64,000 nucleotides of DNA from Chloracidobacterium sp. (GCA_016720705.1 JADKKB010000007.1:1736001-1800000); one strand, 5' to 3'. Positions 8,046 through 17,592 are shown, counted from the stretch's first letter. Translations and numbers: made by a program. Notes: generated from the sequence alone by a model not told the origin.

Positions 8046-9091
8046 TGAACCGGCCCGAGATCGATTGGGGCGGCATCAGGCGTGTGCTGGTCGTCCGCCT
8101 GCGTTCGATCGGCGACACCGTTCTCGCTACGCCCTCTTTGATCGCACTGCGGCGATTCCTGCCCGATGTCGAGATAGACATATTGCTCGAAGATTGGGTC
8201 GCACCCGTGCTCGACGGTTTTGAGGGCGTGAACGTAGTATCAGTCGGAAGCGGCAACGCCGCTAAACTCAAGACATCCGGATACTTACGCAACCGCAAAT
8301 ACGACGTCGCCATCAATCTGCACGGAGGCACGACCAGCTCAATTTTTGTAAGGGCATCGAGTGCCAAGCACCGTATCGGACTATCGCATTACCGTTACCC
8401 GCGATTCTATAATCATATCTATTCATCGGCAGCGGATTTCTGGCGGCGCACGGATATGCATTCCGCCGAACAGCAGCTCGCTGTCCTTGGCTTCGCCGGT
8501 ATCCCGGTCGGAGACCTGCCGAAAAGTCGTTTGACCGTAACCGATGCGGCCACTCTCACGCTGCAGGCGAAATTTACCTCAGCCACGCAGCGATCGCTGG
8601 CCCAAGAACCGCGATTTGCATTGATCCATCCGGCGGCGGCGTTTGCGACAAAGCAGTGGGCGACAGAGAGTTTTGCCAAAACCGCCGAATTTTTGGCCGA
8701 CCGCGGACTCGGGACAGTCGCTGTAGCGGCTCGGCACGAGTCAGACATCTTAAAAAAACTTGTCGATCTGTCCACTGTTCCGATAGCTGTGTTTGATGAT
8801 CTGACGCTGCCTGAGATCACGGCGCTTGCCTCGAAAGCCGCAATATTTGTCGGCAATGACAGCGGCATCGCACATATCGCTGCTGCGGTCGGTACACCGA
8901 GTGTTGTGGTATTTGGCTCATCCAACCGCAACCACTGGCGTCCGTGGACCGATGCGCCAAATGAGATCGTCTTTCACGAACTGCCTTGTCAACCCTGTGC
9001 CGGTTATGAATGTAAGGTCTTTGGCGAGCCGAAATGCATCCTCGACGTCGCGCCCGCCGCAGTATTTACCGCCATTGAAAGGGTGCTTTAA
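8045..9091 (+). CDS. glycosyltransferase family 9 (heptosyltransferase-like)
   Basis: 348 aa. The N-terminal VLVVRLRSIGDTVLATPSL is the family 9 start seen in ADP-heptose:LPS heptosyltransferases. The C-terminal half has FVGNDSGIAHIAAAVGTPSV, the nucleotide-sugar binding region, and a Cys-containing tail (ELPCQPCAGYECKVFGEPKC) common in this family. It probably adds a sugar to lipopolysaccharide or another envelope glycan on the cytoplasmic face. Substrate cannot be told from sequence. Coupled to the Trm112-like gene upstream; no other LPS gene is adjacent. Confidence 0.88.
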   Translation: MNRPEIDWGGIRRVLVVRLRSIGDTVLATPSLIALRRFLPDVEIDILLEDWVAPVLDGFEGVNVVSVGSGNAAKLKTSGYLRNRKYDVAINLHGGTTSSIFVRASSAKHRIGLSHYRYPRFYNHIYSSAADFWRRTDMHSAEQQLAVLGFAGIPVGDLPKSRLTVTDAATLTLQAKFTSATQRSLAQEPRFALIHPAAAFATKQWATESFAKTAEFLADRGLGTVAVAARHESDILKKLVDLSTVPIAVFDDLTLPEITALASKAAIFVGNDSGIAHIAAAVGTPSVVVFGSSNRNHWRPWTDAPNEIVFHELPCQPCAGYECKVFGEPKCILDVAPAAVFTAIERVL

Positions 9092-9104
9092 GTGCCCGTA
9101 TTTC

Positions 9105-9133
9105 TTGACACTTCCGCCCCAAACCCGTAGTAT
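9105..9133 (+). promoter_or_regulatory. sigma70-type promoter before ffh
   Basis: Perfect -35 box TTGACA (9105-9110), 17-base spacer, -10 box TAGTAT (9128-9133). Transcription would start near 9140, giving a leader of about 30 bases before ffh. The best promoter match in the first half of the window. Confidence 0.7.
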
Positions 9134-9169
9134 TTATAGTTTCGACTCTAGTGGCCGAAGTGTGTCTAT

Positions 9170-10669
<1,500 letters not shown>

Positions 10670-10736
10670 TGGGTCGAAATAGTGGATCGTGCATAAAGCG
10701 ATCTACGATCGGCAGTTCACCAGTTACGGAGAAATT

Positions 10737-10985
10737 ATGTTAGCAATTAGTTTGATGAGAATGGGCGCGAAGGGTAAACCTTTCTACCGCCTTGTGGTTA
10801 AGGAAAAGCGATCAAAGCGCGATGGTAAATACCTCGAAAACGTAGGCACGTACAATCCGATGATCAACCCGGCTGAGGTTAAGCTCAATCACGAACGTAT
10901 CCAGTATTGGATCGGTGTCGGAGCGCAGCCGACCGATACGGTCAAGAGCTTGATCAAAAACAACCCGGCTCAGGAAGAGGCTTAA
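10737..10985 (+). CDS. rpsP: 30S ribosomal protein S16
   Basis: Small-subunit assembly protein, 82 aa. Typical start LAISLMRMGAKGKPFYRLVV and the NVGTYNP segment are present. The ATG at 10737 is chosen because GGAGA lies 5 bases upstream; the open frame extends to 10689 but that part is not S16-like. Residues KLNHERIQYWIGVGAQPTDTV close the domain as usual. Between ffh and khpA, as in many bacteria. Confidence 0.97.
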   Translation: MLAISLMRMGAKGKPFYRLVVKEKRSKRDGKYLENVGTYNPMINPAEVKLNHERIQYWIGVGAQPTDTVKSLIKNNPAQEEA

Positions 10986-11045
10986 CCACAGTCACGCGGA
11001 GGTCCAGATAGGAGCGATCCTCTGTGATCCCTGCGGCGTAGTGGT
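10985..11045. repeat. imperfect palindrome filling the rpsP-khpA gap
   Basis: The gap starts with ACCACAGTCACGCGGAGG and ends with CCTCTGTGATCCCTGCGG...GTGGT, which is roughly the reverse complement. The outer ACCAC (10985-10989) pairs with GTGGT (11041-11045). From memory it resembles CACAGAGG-type palindromic intergenic repeats seen in several phyla; that link is unchecked. Confidence 0.4.
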
Positions 11046-11053
11046 GTAAAACA

Positions 11054-11287
11054 ATGAAAGAAGCTGTAGAAAGAATTATCAGATCGCTCGTCGGCACGCC
11101 CGACGCGGTCGAGGTGGCTGAGAGCGGCGACGGTAAGAATGTGCGTATCGCGGTTCGCGTTGCAGAGCACGATATGGGCCGTGTGATCGGCCGTGAGGGC
11201 CGCACCGTCAAGTCGATCCGCAGCTTACTTTTTGTGGCGGGGCAGAAGCACGGAAAACGCTTTCAGCTCGACCTGCTCGAGGACTAA
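11054..11287 (+). CDS. khpA: KH-domain RNA-binding protein KhpA
   Basis: 77 aa single KH domain with the GxxG-type loop in VIGREGRTVKSIRSLL. The KhpA family binds RNA, often with KhpB, and affects cell division and ribosome maturation in Gram-positive bacteria (family knowledge). Position between rpsP and rimM is the standard one. No strong ribosome site before the ATG. Confidence 0.92.
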   Translation: MKEAVERIIRSLVGTPDAVEVAESGDGKNVRIAVRVAEHDMGRVIGREGRTVKSIRSLLFVAGQKHGKRFQLDLLED

Positions 11288-11291
11288 CGTC

Positions 11292-11311
11292 CGACAAACT
11301 TCAGTTTGTCG
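11292..11311. repeat. perfect palindrome in the khpA-rimM gap
   Basis: CGACAAACT (11292-11300) and AGTTTGTCG (11303-11311) are perfect 9-base arms around TC. It takes up most of the 31-base gap between khpA and rimM. No T-run follows. Looks like a short palindromic repeat or an mRNA hairpin. Confidence 0.55.
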
Positions 11312-11318
11312 AAATCGC

Positions 11319-11831
11319 GTGGAAGAACTCGTCACCATAGCCAAGATCGTCAAGACCCGCGGCCTCAAGGGCGAGTTGGTCGCTGATCTGCTGACCGATT
11401 TCCCGCAGCGGTTCGAGGGCCTTGAGAGCGTCACTGCGGTCAGGCCTGATGGCTCGATGCTGTCGCTAAACCTGGACGATTTCTGGTTTCAGAATGGCCG
11501 CGTCATCCTGAGATTTGCGGGTTACGGGACGATCGAGTTGGCCGAGGCGTTGCGGGGCGTTGAGATATGCGTCTCCGAGGCCGAGGCGGTCACGCTCGAT
11601 GACGGCGAGTTTTACGATTGGCAACTGCAAGGCTGTCGTGTTGAAACCTTGGACAGGACCGAGATCGGTGTTGTTACCGAACTGATGCGAAACGGCGCTA
11701 CCGAGATATTGGTGGTCAAGGGCGTTGAAAAAGATCATCTGATCCCTTTTGCCGAAACGATCTGTCCTGAGGTCGATATTGAAAATAAGTTGATCCGGAT
11801 CGATCCGCCGGACGGGTTGCTGGAGTTTTAG
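11319..11831 (+). CDS. rimM: ribosome maturation factor RimM
   Basis: Assists 16S rRNA processing and 30S head assembly, and binds S19. 170 aa from a GTG at 11319, giving VEELVTIAKIVKTRGLKGE (first residue read as Met), the family N-terminus with its GLKGE element. The C-terminal PRC-barrel part includes FYDWQLQGCRVET and the HLIPFAETICPEVD ending. The open frame runs upstream to 11193 but there overlaps khpA and is not RimM-like. The stop TAG abuts the trmD GTG. Confidence 0.93.
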   Translation: MEELVTIAKIVKTRGLKGELVADLLTDFPQRFEGLESVTAVRPDGSMLSLNLDDFWFQNGRVILRFAGYGTIELAEALRGVEICVSEAEAVTLDDGEFYDWQLQGCRVETLDRTEIGVVTELMRNGATEILVVKGVEKDHLIPFAETICPEVDIENKLIRIDPPDGLLEF

Positions 11832-12545
11832 GTGAAAATTGATGTATTAACAATTTTCCCAGAGTTTTTTGGCCAAGCCTTTGATTTCGGCATTATTCGC
11901 CGGGCAAAGCTTGCCGGAATAGTCGAGATAAACGTCCACGATATCCGCGAGTATGCGGTCGATAAACACAAAATGGTCGATGATCGGCCATTTGGCGGCG
12001 GCGACGGGATGGTCTTAAAACCCGAACCGATATTCGCCGCGATTGAAAATTTGATAGGAACGAGCGATCGTGACGCTTACCCCGAAGGGACGCGCGTCGT
12101 GATGCTGTCGCCTCAGGGCCGGCAACTCAAGCAAGCTGTGGCAAAGGAGTTTGCCGATGCCGCGGAGCACATCGTGATGATCTGCGGACGGTACGAGGGC
12201 GTTGACGAACGCGTCAACGATCTGCTTGTGACGGACGAGTTGTCCATCGGCGACTATGTGCTCTCGGGCGGCGAACCCGCGGCGATCGTCATCGCCGACA
12301 GCATCGTCAGGCTTTTGCCGGGTGCACTAGGCAGTGATACATCGGCCGCCAATGACTCGTTCAGCGACGGTTTGCTCGATTGCCCGCATTACACGCGGCC
12401 GGCCGAGTTTAGGGGAATGTCGGTTCCCGAAGTTTTACTTAACGGCAATCATGCCGAAATTGAAAAATGGCGCCGGGCTAAGGCGCTCGAAAAAACGAGA
12501 CTAAATCGTATTGATCTTTTAACAGGAGAAAATGGTGATATGTGA
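11832..12545 (+). CDS. trmD: tRNA (guanine37-N1)-methyltransferase TrmD
   Basis: SPOUT-class enzyme that makes m1G37 in tRNA, preventing frameshifting. 237 aa from a GTG that directly follows the rimM stop. Conserved features: MKIDVLTIFPEFF, RPFGGGDGMVLKPEP, the trefoil-knot SAM site CGRYEGVDERV and SIGDYVLSGGEPAA, and HYTRPAEFRGMSVPEVLLNG. Length and motifs are normal. Confidence 0.97.
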   Translation: MKIDVLTIFPEFFGQAFDFGIIRRAKLAGIVEINVHDIREYAVDKHKMVDDRPFGGGDGMVLKPEPIFAAIENLIGTSDRDAYPEGTRVVMLSPQGRQLKQAVAKEFADAAEHIVMICGRYEGVDERVNDLLVTDELSIGDYVLSGGEPAAIVIADSIVRLLPGALGSDTSAANDSFSDGLLDCPHYTRPAEFRGMSVPEVLLNGNHAEIEKWRRAKALEKTRLNRIDLLTGENGDM

Positions 12546-12559
12546 GCGGCATTGCCGCT
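12545..12559. promoter_or_regulatory. small hairpin in the rplS leader
   Basis: AGCGGC (12545-12550) pairs with GCCGCT (12554-12559) with a 3-base loop, 21 bases before the rplS ATG. It could modulate L19 translation; no known riboregulator is recognised. Confidence 0.3.
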
Positions 12560-12580
12560 GACCTCTGGCCGAATTAGAAA

Positions 12581-12946
12581 ATGAACAGACTAGATAGCGT
12601 CGAAAAGACACAGATGAAAGAGACCGTACCGGTTTTTCAGCCGGGCGATACACTTCGCGTACACGTACGCATTAAGGAAGGCAATAAAGAGCGCCTTCAG
12701 GCGTTTGAGGGTATCTGCATCGCCCGCAAGCACGGCGGCGTCCGCGAGACCCTGACCGTCCGCAAGATCAGCTTTGGCGTCGGCGTCGAGCGTATCTTCC
12801 CGCTGCACGCAACGGTGATCGACCACATCGACGTCATTCGTCACGGTAAAGTGCGTCGTGCCAAGCTCTATTACCTTCGCGATCTGCGTGGTAAGGCAGC
12901 ACGTATCAAGGAACGCGATACACGCGGCAAGGCTAAGAAAGCCTAG
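12581..12946 (+). CDS. rplS: 50S ribosomal protein L19
   Basis: Large-subunit protein at the subunit interface, 121 aa. Contains FQPGDTLRVHVRIKEGNKER, QAFEGICIARKHGG and the RRAKLYYLRDLRGKAARIKE tail that defines L19. Normal length. Directly upstream of rnhB. Confidence 0.98.
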   Translation: MNRLDSVEKTQMKETVPVFQPGDTLRVHVRIKEGNKERLQAFEGICIARKHGGVRETLTVRKISFGVGVERIFPLHATVIDHIDVIRHGKVRRAKLYYLRDLRGKAARIKERDTRGKAKKA

Positions 12947-12962
12947 TCGGGAGAGATAAATA

Positions 12963-13649
12963 GTGAATAACGCGGGAAATTCGGATCCATTCGTAAGAGA
13001 CGGGTCCGACTCCCGCGTTTCTTTGTTTGACGATGTCGTTATCGACGGTATCGGTCTCGCATTTGAGCAAAATGCCGTCAGCGAAGGCCACCTTTTCGTC
13101 GCGGGTGTGGACGAGGTCGGCCGCGGATGTCTTGCCGGCCCCGTCGTGGCTGCGGCGTGCATCCTCGACATCGCCAGGCCGTTTCCCGCCGGTCTCGACG
13201 ATTCGAAAAAGCTGACCGAGAAAAAACGCGACACCATCGCCGCCGAACTCAAACAAACCTGCGTCGCTTATGCGATCGGCCAGGTCGAGGCGGACGAGAT
13301 CGATCGCATCAACATCCTCGAGGCGACAAAACGAGCGATGCTGCTCGCGATCGCCGGACTTGTCCCCGCCGCCGATTACCTTCTGATCGACGCGCTCCAT
13401 CTCAAACAAAGCGATTTGCCGCAAAAGGCGATCATCAAGGGCGACTCGATCTCGGCCTCGATCGCTGCCGCATCAATACTCGCCAAAACCTACCGCGACG
13501 ATCTGATGAAGGCATACGACATCGAATTTCCCCAATACGGCTTCGCCGGCCACAAAGGCTACGGAGCCGTCACCCACTTTGCCGCCTTACGCATACACGG
13601 CCCGTGTCACCTTCATCGCAGATCATTTCGCGGTGTCCTACAGGACTAG
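12963..13649 (+). CDS. rnhB: ribonuclease HII
   Basis: Cleaves the RNA strand of RNA-DNA hybrids and single ribonucleotides in DNA. 228 aa from a GTG start preceded by GGGAG. The catalytic core has VAGVDEVGRGCLAGPVVAAA with the Asp-Glu pair, DDSKKL, LIDALHL and SIIAKTYRD-like (SILAKTYRDD) segments. About 40 extra residues precede the core. Ends the translation block; no clear terminator follows. Confidence 0.95.
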   Translation: MNNAGNSDPFVRDGSDSRVSLFDDVVIDGIGLAFEQNAVSEGHLFVAGVDEVGRGCLAGPVVAAACILDIARPFPAGLDDSKKLTEKKRDTIAAELKQTCVAYAIGQVEADEIDRINILEATKRAMLLAIAGLVPAADYLLIDALHLKQSDLPQKAIIKGDSISASIAAASILAKTYRDDLMKAYDIEFPQYGFAGHKGYGAVTHFAALRIHGPCHLHRRSFRGVLQD

Positions 13650-13804
13650 AAATATCGTCGTTGCCGTCAACGCGCGAGCCAACTCGTCGAAAGCCGCGAA
13701 TTTTGGGCAATTAATATTTATCCGCAACGACAGAAGCCGATCTATTTGATTGTTGCATAGATAATATACTGTACGATACACAATATTTATGAGATAATTG
13801 TAAT

Positions 13805-13876
13805 ATGAAAAAGCATAAAGCCGCTAAATGCAACAGAGACATCGGTTACGGCATTTCCGAGCACATTTTGCGATGA
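13805..13876 (+). CDS. doubtful 23-codon ORF
   Basis: ATG at 13805 encodes 23 residues (MKKHKAAKCNRDIGYGISEH then ILR) with no ribosome site. It is preceded by AT-rich DNA containing TGTA-CGA-TACA (13770-13780), a small inverted repeat like those at autoregulated toxin-antitoxin promoters. It may be the truncated 5' end of a lost gene. Not recognised. Confidence 0.15.
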   Translation: MKKHKAAKCNRDIGYGISEHILR

Positions 13877-13890
13877 AGCTGAGGGGAAGG

Positions 13891-14078
13891 AAATTAATTA
13901 GGGACACTTTGGGAGGTTAACTTATTTATTCAGAGCATTTAGCCTGTCCCAAATTGTTTGAAACCACGAAATTAATTAGGGACACTTTTCGTCCGTAACT
14001 CACAGCAAACGCACGGCTTAGCGTTACAAAATGTGTAAACCGACTGTTTCAAATTAAATTGAACTAATTAGGGACACT
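13891..14078 (+). repeat. three direct copies of AATTAGGGACACT
   Basis: The 13-mer occurs at about 13895-13907, 13973-13985 and 14066-14078. The first two copies share a longer core, AAATTAATTAGGGACACTTT. Copies 2 and 3 both have TGTTTnAAA about 25 bases upstream. A degenerate inverted form (GCCTGTCCCAAATT) sits at about 13942-13955. Motifs of the GGGACA/TGTCCC-TAATT kind often flank REP-associated tyrosine transposase genes (recalled, not checked); no transposase gene is present here. Confidence 0.6.
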
Positions 14079-14143
14079 CGGCGATTATAAATCGCTAAGG
14101 TCGCCCCGTTGCCGTTCGAGGTGCCATACGATCGCGGCCAGGA

Positions 14144-14219
14144 AAGACATAGGTTTAATTAGAGCCAGATTTTTGCTCTCCGTTTCTGGATTTTCGGGGT
14201 CTTTATCACTTTATGTCTT
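14144..14219. repeat. 76-bp segment bounded by inverted repeats
   Basis: AAGACATA (14144-14151) and TATGTCTT (14212-14219) are perfect 8-base inverted repeats. Inside, AGAGC (14161-14165) pairs with GCTCT (14175-14179), or alternatively CCAGA (14165-14169) with TCTGG (14185-14189). It could be a folded RNA, a small palindromic element, or chance in AT-rich DNA. Confidence 0.4.
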
Positions 14220-14275
14220 GGTAGCTCGGTAGTGATAAAAATAAACAATTAGGCGCGTAACCTCCGGCAATTAGG

Positions 14276-14281
14276 TATAAT
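14276..14281 (+). promoter_or_regulatory. possible -10 box of the clpC promoter
   Basis: Perfect TATAAT at 14276-14281, 37 bases before the clpC start. There is no good -35 at 16-18 bases, so another sigma factor, an activator, or chance are all open. Confidence 0.4.
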
Positions 14282-14318
14282 GAGTATCGTTAACCGCAAA
14301 GCCGACGATTAGAATTTT

Positions 14319-16709
14319 ATGTTCGAACGCTATACGGAGAGGTCACGGCGAGTGATCTTTTTCGCTCGCTATGAAGCCCTGCAATACGGTTCTCAGGTGA
14401 TCGCACCTGAGCACATATTACTCGGGCTAATGCGCGAGGATAAGACCATTTCTTCACGCTTTTTCCCGTTTCGAACCGCCCTGACGGTCGATACGATCCG
14501 GCGCGATGTCGAGGAGCGGATCGTGCTGCGCGACCGCATACCGCAATCTGCCGAACTGCACCTTTCGCCGGTCACAAAACGCATACTCTTTTACGCCAAT
14601 GAGGAGAGTCGGCAGCTTAAGAACCGCCACATTGGCCCTGAGCACCTTTTGCTCGGGTTGGTCCGCGAGGAGCGTTCGATCGCCGCCGAGATACTCTTTG
14701 GCTACGGGCTCCGGCTCCAGGACGTGAGGGACGAGATGTCGCGGCAGAGCACCGTGCCGCACACTGCGGCCGCGGTCGGTTCCGACGCTTCGAAAACGCC
14801 GAATCTGACGGAATTTACACGCGATCTGACCAACGAAGCGACCGAGGGCCGCCTGGATCCGCTCATCGGCCGCGAGGCTGAGATCGAGCGGCTGATCGAG
14901 ATATTATGCCGCCGGACCAAGAATAATCCGGTCCTGATCGGCGAATCCGGCGTCGGCAAAACGGCGATCATCGAGGGCCTTGCCCAACGCATCGTCGATC
15001 GACAGGTGCCGACATTTCTTGAGAAAAAACGCATCCTCTCGCTCGATCTCTCGCTGGTCGTCGCCGGTACCAAATACCGCGGTCAATTTGAAGAACGGCT
15101 TAAAAAGATAATGGCCGAGCTTAGGGAGAACGCGGAGAATATCGTCTTTATCGATGAACTGCACACGCTGGTCGGGGCCGGTTCGGCCGAGGGCACGCTC
15201 GACGCCGCCAATATACTCAAGCCCGCCCTTTCACGCGGCGAGATACAGTGTATCGGCGCAACTACGCCGGGCGAATATCGCAGATCGATCGAAAAGGACC
15301 GAGCACTCGAACGCCGCTTTCAGGCCGTCAAGGTCGAGCCGGCGAGCGAGGCAGACGCACTCCGGATAATCGAGGGCATCGTTGAACGCTATGAGGCGTT
15401 TCATCAGATACGCTACACCAAGGACGCACTCGCCGCCGCTGTCCAACAATCGAATCGCTACATTTCGGACCGGTTTCTGCCCGACAAGGCGATCGACGTG
15501 CTTGACGAAGCCGGAGCGAGAGCCAAACTGCGGCATCAGCAGGAAAATCGCGGTGAGCCGTCGTGGAAAGAGACGGTCGAAAACTGGAAACGCGCCGCCG
15601 CTAACGAAGACCAACTGATCTCGCTCGAGCTCCGAACCCTTGAAGATTCGTTCTACGCTGTCGAAGTGACGCGCGACGACGTCGAGGAAGTGATCGCCCG
15701 CTGGACCGGCATTCCGATCACATCGATCAAGACCGACGAAGCTCAAAAGCTGCTAAATATCGAAAAAGCCTTGCACGAACGGATCATCTCGCAACGGCCG
15801 GCGATATCGGCACTTGCGAGGGCGATACGGCGTTCGCGTGCGGGACTTAAGAATCCGAGTCGCCCGGTCGGGTCGTTTCTATTCCTGGGGCCGACGGGCG
15901 TCGGCAAGACCGAGGTAGCGAGGACGCTGGCTGAGTATCTATTCGGTTCCGAGCGTGCTCTGATTCGTTTCGATATGAGCGAGTTTATGGAAAAGCACTC
16001 GGTGTCAAAATTCATCGGGTCGCCTCCGGGATACGTCGGCCACGAAGAGGGCGGCCAACTTACCGAAAAGCTCCGGCGTTCGCCATACGCGGTAGTGCTG
16101 TTTGACGAGGTCGAAAAGGCCCATCCGGACGTATTTAACGTGATGCTGCAGGTCTTTGAGGACGGCGTTTTGACCGACGCACTCGGGCAGGCGGTAGATT
16201 GCAAACACGCTATTTTTATAATGACCTCAAATCTGGGTGCCCGCATCATTCAGAAAAACGCGGCATTTGGCTTTACGGCCAATGCGGCAACCTCCCGCGA
16301 ACAGGTCGAGGAGCAGGTAATGTCGGCGGTCAAACAGACGTTTGCACCGGAATTTATCAACCGTCTCGATGAGATCGTGATCTTTGACGAACTTGGCGAC
16401 GACGACCTGCGCCAGATCGTCGATCTGCAGGTAGCCAAACTGGGCCAGATTCTCGAGGATCGACAATTGACCATCGGACTCTCAGAAGAGTCCAAAACGT
16501 GGCTTATACAAAAGACCTGCTCCGACCGCAAGTACGGTGCCAGGCCGCTGAAACGGGCGCTCCAGAAATACGTCGAAGACGAACTTTCGGAAGCATTGAT
16601 CCAAGGCCAAATGGACGGTTCCGGCCGTGTCGAAGTTTACTGCGAAAATGATAAACTTGCTTTTCGGCTAGTGCCGTCGCCCGAGACAGAGTTATTGGAG
16701 AAAGCATAG
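14319..16709 (+). CDS. clpC: ATP-dependent Clp protease ATPase, ClpC-type
   Basis: Hsp100 unfoldase that feeds substrates to ClpP. 796 aa: N-terminal Clp repeat pair (about 1-145, starting MFERYTERSRRVIFFARYEA), first AAA+ domain with Walker A GESGVGKT at 208-215 and pore loop TKYRGQFEERL, a short middle part (about 405-450), and a second AAA+ domain with GPTGVGKT at 524-531, VVLFDEVEKAH and pore loop PPGYVGH. The middle part is short and I see no UVR motif, so the label ClpC rests on the N-domain and overall similarity. Stand-alone promoter region upstream; a small gene follows after 18 bases. Confidence 0.93.
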   Translation: MFERYTERSRRVIFFARYEALQYGSQVIAPEHILLGLMREDKTISSRFFPFRTALTVDTIRRDVEERIVLRDRIPQSAELHLSPVTKRILFYANEESRQLKNRHIGPEHLLLGLVREERSIAAEILFGYGLRLQDVRDEMSRQSTVPHTAAAVGSDASKTPNLTEFTRDLTNEATEGRLDPLIGREAEIERLIEILCRRTKNNPVLIGESGVGKTAIIEGLAQRIVDRQVPTFLEKKRILSLDLSLVVAGTKYRGQFEERLKKIMAELRENAENIVFIDELHTLVGAGSAEGTLDAANILKPALSRGEIQCIGATTPGEYRRSIEKDRALERRFQAVKVEPASEADALRIIEGIVERYEAFHQIRYTKDALAAAVQQSNRYISDRFLPDKAIDVLDEAGARAKLRHQQENRGEPSWKETVENWKRAAANEDQLISLELRTLEDSFYAVEVTRDDVEEVIARWTGIPITSIKTDEAQKLLNIEKALHERIISQRPAISALARAIRRSRAGLKNPSRPVGSFLFLGPTGVGKTEVARTLAEYLFGSERALIRFDMSEFMEKHSVSKFIGSPPGYVGHEEGGQLTEKLRRSPYAVVLFDEVEKAHPDVFNVMLQVFEDGVLTDALGQAVDCKHAIFIMTSNLGARIIQKNAAFGFTANAATSREQVEEQVMSAVKQTFAPEFINRLDEIVIFDELGDDDLRQIVDLQVAKLGQILEDRQLTIGLSEESKTWLIQKTCSDRKYGARPLKRALQKYVEDELSEALIQGQMDGSGRVEVYCENDKLAFRLVPSPETELLEKA

Positions 16710-16727
16710 GCGGCCCGAAGACCAAAG

Positions 16728-16937
16728 ATGTACCCGAGAGCAAAATTTGTAGAGATACTGCACGAGATCCGTCAGGAGATGTCGCAGGAGGCGGATTACG
16801 ACGTCGTGCTTTTTGCCGAAATGGTGCGCACCGGCGATAGAGCTCACGACCTAGGCAAAGGCAAAAGCCTCGATTCCGGCCGCTCTGTCAAGATGAACGC
16901 CGACGCGGGGCCTGAATTGACCCGTTCGGGGAAATGA
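16728..16937 (+). CDS. small hypothetical protein
   Basis: 69 aa, starting MYPRAKFVEILHEIRQEMSQ and acidic in its first half, basic and polar in the second. The first 38 residues look like an amphipathic helical domain; no known motif. It starts 18 bases after clpC and could be cotranscribed with it, perhaps as an adaptor-like partner, but that is a guess from position. Base composition is like its neighbours. Confidence 0.5.
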   Translation: MYPRAKFVEILHEIRQEMSQEADYDVVLFAEMVRTGDRAHDLGKGKSLDSGRSVKMNADAGPELTRSGK

Positions 16938-17018
16938 CGATCGTGGATTGTAGATCGAACGCAGAATTGATTAAATACATCGCGTAAGCGTACGACCGCC
17001 TTACGCGATACGCCAAGG

Positions 17019-17591
17019 ATGTTCCGTTACCTCATTTCGCTCATCTTTATCCTGATCGTGCTTGTCGGCTCGGCGGCCATCTTTTTTCCTGAATATTGGG
17101 TTCACCGTTACGACGATCTGATCAGCCGACAGGCCCGAGTTTACCGCATTGACGAAAAGCTTGTCTGGAGCGTGATCTATGAGGAGACTTACTTTCGAGC
17201 TTGGAAAGTGGGTGCGGCCGAGGAGGTCGGGCTGATGCAGGTGACGCCGACCGTCGCCCGGGAGTGGGCCAAAGAAACCGGCCTGAAGGAAATGGAAAAG
17301 CAAGCCGCGTCGAACGTCAACCAACTACTATCGGACCCTGAACGAAATATACAGATCGGCTGTTGGTATCTGGAAAAGGTCCGTGAAAAATACCGCGAAC
17401 GCCCGGCTGAAACGGCGATGATGCTCGCGGCATATAATGCCGGAGCAAGCCGCGTCGATGAATGGACCCGCGATGCCGACACGATGACGATGGCCGAAAG
17501 CGATTTTGTCTCGCGTATCGCTATCGCGAGCACTCGGTCGTACGTCACCTCGATACTCGGACGTTACCGAGCCCAGCCAAAACAAAAATAG
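17019..17591 (+). CDS. membrane-anchored lytic transglycosylase (SLT domain)
   Basis: Cleaves peptidoglycan glycan strands to 1,6-anhydro products. 190 aa with an N-terminal membrane helix (about 3-23) that likely anchors it facing the periplasm. SLT motifs are present: VWSVIYEETYF with the catalytic Glu, GLMQVTP, and the LAAYNAGASRV signature. Length matches the short Slt70-type catalytic domain. The next gene starts 1 base after its stop. Confidence 0.92.
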   Translation: MFRYLISLIFILIVLVGSAAIFFPEYWVHRYDDLISRQARVYRIDEKLVWSVIYEETYFRAWKVGAAEEVGLMQVTPTVAREWAKETGLKEMEKQAASNVNQLLSDPERNIQIGCWYLEKVREKYRERPAETAMMLAAYNAGASRVDEWTRDADTMTMAESDFVSRIAIASTRSYVTSILGRYRAQPKQK

Positions 17592-17592
17592 A

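Larger units (their letters stand above)
13650..14318. other. 669-base gene-poor stretch between rnhB and clpC
   Basis: No convincing protein gene. It holds a doubtful 23-codon ORF, three copies of an AATTAGGGACACT motif, a 76-bp segment bounded by 8-base inverted repeats, and a -10-like TATAAT before clpC. AT content is visibly higher than in the flanking genes. It looks like the remains of a small mobile or repeat-rich insertion; each part is listed separately. Confidence 0.6.

Noticed and set aside
11193..11318. Upstream extension of rimM
   Set aside because: Overlaps khpA and reads as Ser/Arg-rich noise; RimM homology starts at the GTG at 11319.
13891..14078. CRISPR array
   Set aside because: Only three imperfect copies with unequal spacing of about 78 and 93 bases and no cas genes.
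13650..14318. tRNA or other known RNA in the rnhB-clpC gap
   Set aside because: No T-loop GTTCGA in a cloverleaf context and no riboswitch pattern recognised.
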